Shown: piece after piece, positions 62,096 through 64,000 of the stretch
Numbering within the stretch: the first letter of the stretch is position 1
Layout: each line of letters opens with the position of its first letter
Origin: Gluconacetobacter aggeris
GTDB lineage: Bacteria; Pseudomonadota; Alphaproteobacteria; Acetobacterales; Acetobacteraceae
Direction of reading: 5' to 3'
DNA: 64,000 bases
Assembly: GCF_014174395.1 (NCBI RefSeq)
Contig: NZ_JABEQD010000007.1
Coordinates: forward strand, 124,001-188,000
Program-made: the position numbers and the translations under genes
Notes under the pieces: model-generated
What the model was told of the DNA's origin: nothing
Databases searched by the model: none
Seen by the model: the letters and a program-made list of their open reading frames with translations, nothing else

Positions 62096-63880
62096 TCAGT
62101 CCTTCTTCTGGCCCGATTGTGCCTGAACGGGCGGCCCGCCCTGATGGACCGAACGCGCGGCGTCCGCAAGGGCGGCGCTGATCCGCTCGGCGTCGCCCGG
62201 ATCGCTGGCCGGCAGCCCCTGGGCGAAATGCCACTGGTTGACGGCCTCGCGCAGCCGGCCGGACTCCTGATAGGCCACGCCGAGATGGTAATTGACCGCC
62301 TGGTCCTCGGGCGTCTGCTCCGCCGCGCGTTCCAGCATTACCACCCCTTCGGCGACATGCCCCTGCCGCACCAGCGCCCACCCCAGACTGTCGCGGATCG
62401 CCGCATTCTGCGGCTCCAGCGCCACCGCCCGGCGCAACAGCGACTCGGCGCGGGGCAGGTCGCGCCCCTGCTGCACCAGCGAATAGCCCAGATAATTCAG
62501 CAGCAGCACCTCGTCGGGCGCCAGCGCCAGCGCATGCTCCAGGTCGGCCTGCGCCTGCGGCCAGCGCTCCAGCCTGTCATAAGCCACCGCCCGGCCGAAC
62601 AGCAGCAGCCAGTCCTCGCCCGCCAGCGGCCCCGAAGCCGCGATCGCGCGGCTATAGGAGGCCTCGGCCCCATGCCAGTCCTGCCGGTCCGATTGCAGGT
62701 CGCCCAGCATCTGCCAGATGCGCGGCTGGCCGGGCTGGGCGGCGGCCAGCCGGCCGAGCGCCGCATTCGCCTCATCCCACCGCCCGGTGGCGGCATCCAG
62801 CCGCGCGCACTGAAGCCGGATCACCGTGGCCAGCGGATCGTCCGCCGCCGCCCCGGCCAGCGTATCGCGCGCCGCCACCGCATGCCCGGCGTCATATTGC
62901 AGTGCCGAGAGCATCAGCCGCGCCTGCCCCACCGCCGGGTCCAGCCCCAGCGCGAAGCGCAGCAGCAGCATGCGCATGTCCCGCAGCCCGCCATCATGGG
63001 CCAGCCGGCCCGACGGGTCGGGCATGCGCGCCACCTCCTGCCCGACCAGCCCGGACAGGAAGGCAAAGGCCTGCGCGATTCCCTGGCGCGGGGTGGCCGG
63101 CGGCGCGCGATCCATCGCCGCCAGGATGCCCTGCCGCGACAGCGACAGGCCGGGCGCGCCGGACAGCAGCGTATCGACCAGATGCGCCGCCTGCGCGCGC
63201 TGCCCCTGGCCGATCAGCCAGTGCCCCAGGGCCAACACGGTAAACAGGTCGTGGCCCGCCGCCGGGCTGGCCAGCGCCGCGCGCTCATAGCGGGCCGCCC
63301 GGTCGGGCCAGCCGGCCGCCCGCGCGATGAGCGCGGCATGAACGGCATAATATCCCCCCAGGTCGCGGTCGCCCACCAGCGGGTCCAGCGCGGCCAGCGC
63401 GCGCTCGCCCTGCCCGGCGCCCAGCAGGCTCCAGGCCTCCAGCAGCGGGCGGACGGTCGCCACCAGCGCGTCCTTGCGCACCCGGTCGTAATGCGCCAGC
63501 GCCTCGGCCCACCGCCCCGCCCGCACCGCGTCATTGCCCAGCACCAGTTCGGCCAGCGCCTGGCCCTGCAGCCGCCCGGCCAGCACCACCGCCGAATCGT
63601 CGCCGGCCAGCGCACTGTAGAGAAAGGCCCGCCGCAGCAGCGCCGGCTGACCGGGATCGATCTCCGCCGCCTGGCGAAACGCCGCTCCGGCCACCGCATC
63701 GTCGCCTTCCAGCGCCGCGACGGTGGCGACCAGATACGGGCCGGCGAGCCCCGCCGGCCACGACGCCGCCGCACTGTCCACGACCGGCGCCGGCCGGGCC
63801 GGCACCTCCCGCGCATGGAGAAGACCGGCCGGCACCGCCAGCGCCAGGAAGAACGCGCAAAAAGAGCCAGAACGCTGCAT
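62096..63880 (-). CDS. Secreted tetratricopeptide-repeat protein
   Basis: A 594-residue protein with a signal peptide (SFCAFFLALAVPAGLLHA) from ATG 63880, then many alpha-helical repeats. The last 200 residues have clear TPR units (for example LLNYLGYSLVQQGRDLPRAE, then AIRDSLGWALVRQGHVAEGV). It is a scaffold in the periplasm or at the outer membrane, similar to alphaproteobacterial TPR proteins next to ispE. Partner is unknown. The next gene, divergent, starts at 63977. Confidence 0.88.
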   Translation of the reverse strand: MQRSGSFCAFFLALAVPAGLLHAREVPARPAPVVDSAAASWPAGLAGPYLVATVAALEGDDAVAGAAFRQAAEIDPGQPALLRRAFLYSALAGDDSAVVLAGRLQGQALAELVLGNDAVRAGRWAEALAHYDRVRKDALVATVRPLLEAWSLLGAGQGERALAALDPLVGDRDLGGYYAVHAALIARAAGWPDRAARYERAALASPAAGHDLFTVLALGHWLIGQGQRAQAAHLVDTLLSGAPGLSLSRQGILAAMDRAPPATPRQGIAQAFAFLSGLVGQEVARMPDPSGRLAHDGGLRDMRMLLLRFALGLDPAVGQARLMLSALQYDAGHAVAARDTLAGAAADDPLATVIRLQCARLDAATGRWDEANAALGRLAAAQPGQPRIWQMLGDLQSDRQDWHGAEASYSRAIAASGPLAGEDWLLLFGRAVAYDRLERWPQAQADLEHALALAPDEVLLLNYLGYSLVQQGRDLPRAESLLRRAVALEPQNAAIRDSLGWALVRQGHVAEGVVMLERAAEQTPEDQAVNYHLGVAYQESGRLREAVNQWHFAQGLPASDPGDAERISAALADAARSVHQGGPPVQAQSGQKKD

Positions 63881-63976
63881 ATGGCGGACCCTACCCCGCG
63901 TCGGGTAAACTGCCAAACCCTGCCCGCCATTCTCCCCCGGCGGACGGTCCACCCGCGCGGAAGGCCCCGGTAGAGC

Positions 63977-64000
63977 ATGATGGAAGCACTCGCCCTGCTG
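63977..64000 (+). CDS. Start of a divergent gene cut by the right edge
   Basis: ATGATGGAAGCACTCGCC opens a frame (MMEALALL...) 96 bp from the TPR gene start, in the divergent direction. Only 8 codons are in the window, so no product can be named. Confidence 0.35.

Noticed and set aside
62048-63973. A 641-codon plus-strand frame opposite the TPR gene
   Set aside because: Antisense shadow; the minus strand has a signal peptide and regular TPR repeats.
1-64000. CRISPR array, prophage or replication origin
   Set aside because: No regularly spaced direct repeats, phage structural genes, dnaA boxes in clusters or rep genes were seen.

Overview
The window is high-GC DNA from an alphaproteobacterium, most likely an acetic acid bacterium (Acetobacteraceae; Gluconacetobacter/Komagataeibacter-like). 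This is inferred from gene content and style: a SAM-II riboswitch before metZ, the CbpA/CbpM pair, TonB receptors, the LutABC lactate oxidase, Mla/hopanoid-type lipid transport proteins, and a short dispersed repeat between genes. No 16S or other species marker is present, so the genus is a guess.

Layout. 1-6834: a GntR regulator (cut by the left edge) divergent from a TonB receptor, then a POT peptide transporter, a NodB-fold hydrolase and an isoaspartyl peptidase. The last three are joined by ATGA overlaps and look like a peptide-scavenging operon. 7045-10731: tRNA-Gly(CCC) on the minus strand, then a SAM-II riboswitch, metZ, apaG, folE and a DapA-family lyase. 10791-15603: a second TonB receptor divergent from a periplasmic M3 peptidase (Dcp), with AT-rich palindromes between them. 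15766-21707 (minus): an ArsB-type pump with an MFS partner, a Tat-exported phosphoesterase, a free-standing double-POTRA protein, a DJ-1/PfpI protein and MoaB. 21774-23946: TetR, an HGSNAT-like (DUF1624) membrane acyltransferase and a DUF2834 protein under a perfect palindromic operator. 23931-27754 (minus): an SbcC/SbcD-like pair. 28009-31694: a FUSC/DUF1656/HlyD aromatic-acid-type efflux trio and a small secreted protein. 31897-33143 (minus): CbpM/CbpA. 33848-36599: lutABC, followed by a headless ccdB remnant. 36891-43767: aldo/keto reductase, DUF2272 lipoprotein, SufE, rhodanese, cysteine synthase, signal peptidase I and an MFS transporter. 43805-46955: PRC-barrel protein and an OmpR/EnvZ-type two-component system.

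About 47.0-53.0 kb is a visibly AT-richer block. It is bounded on the left by an IS630 transposase fragment and on the right by a 334-bp IS3 deletion derivative. It carries an MlaC-like protein, a second two-component system, an MlaA/VacJ lipoprotein, an LpxL/HtrB-like acyltransferase and a wrecked heavy-metal RND pump. I read it as a horizontally acquired outer-membrane-lipid module, and it is the most interesting part of the window.

53.1-64.0 kb returns to high-GC core sequence: a YqaA-type membrane protein, an SDR whose catalytic triad is replaced, a P2-type cation ATPase, a possible surface protein, an ABC ATPase with an unusual membrane partner, a small conserved protein, ispE, a TPR protein, and the first codons of a divergent gene at the right edge.

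Start codons were chosen by ribosome-binding site, overlap with neighbours and family alignment from memory. No database search was possible.
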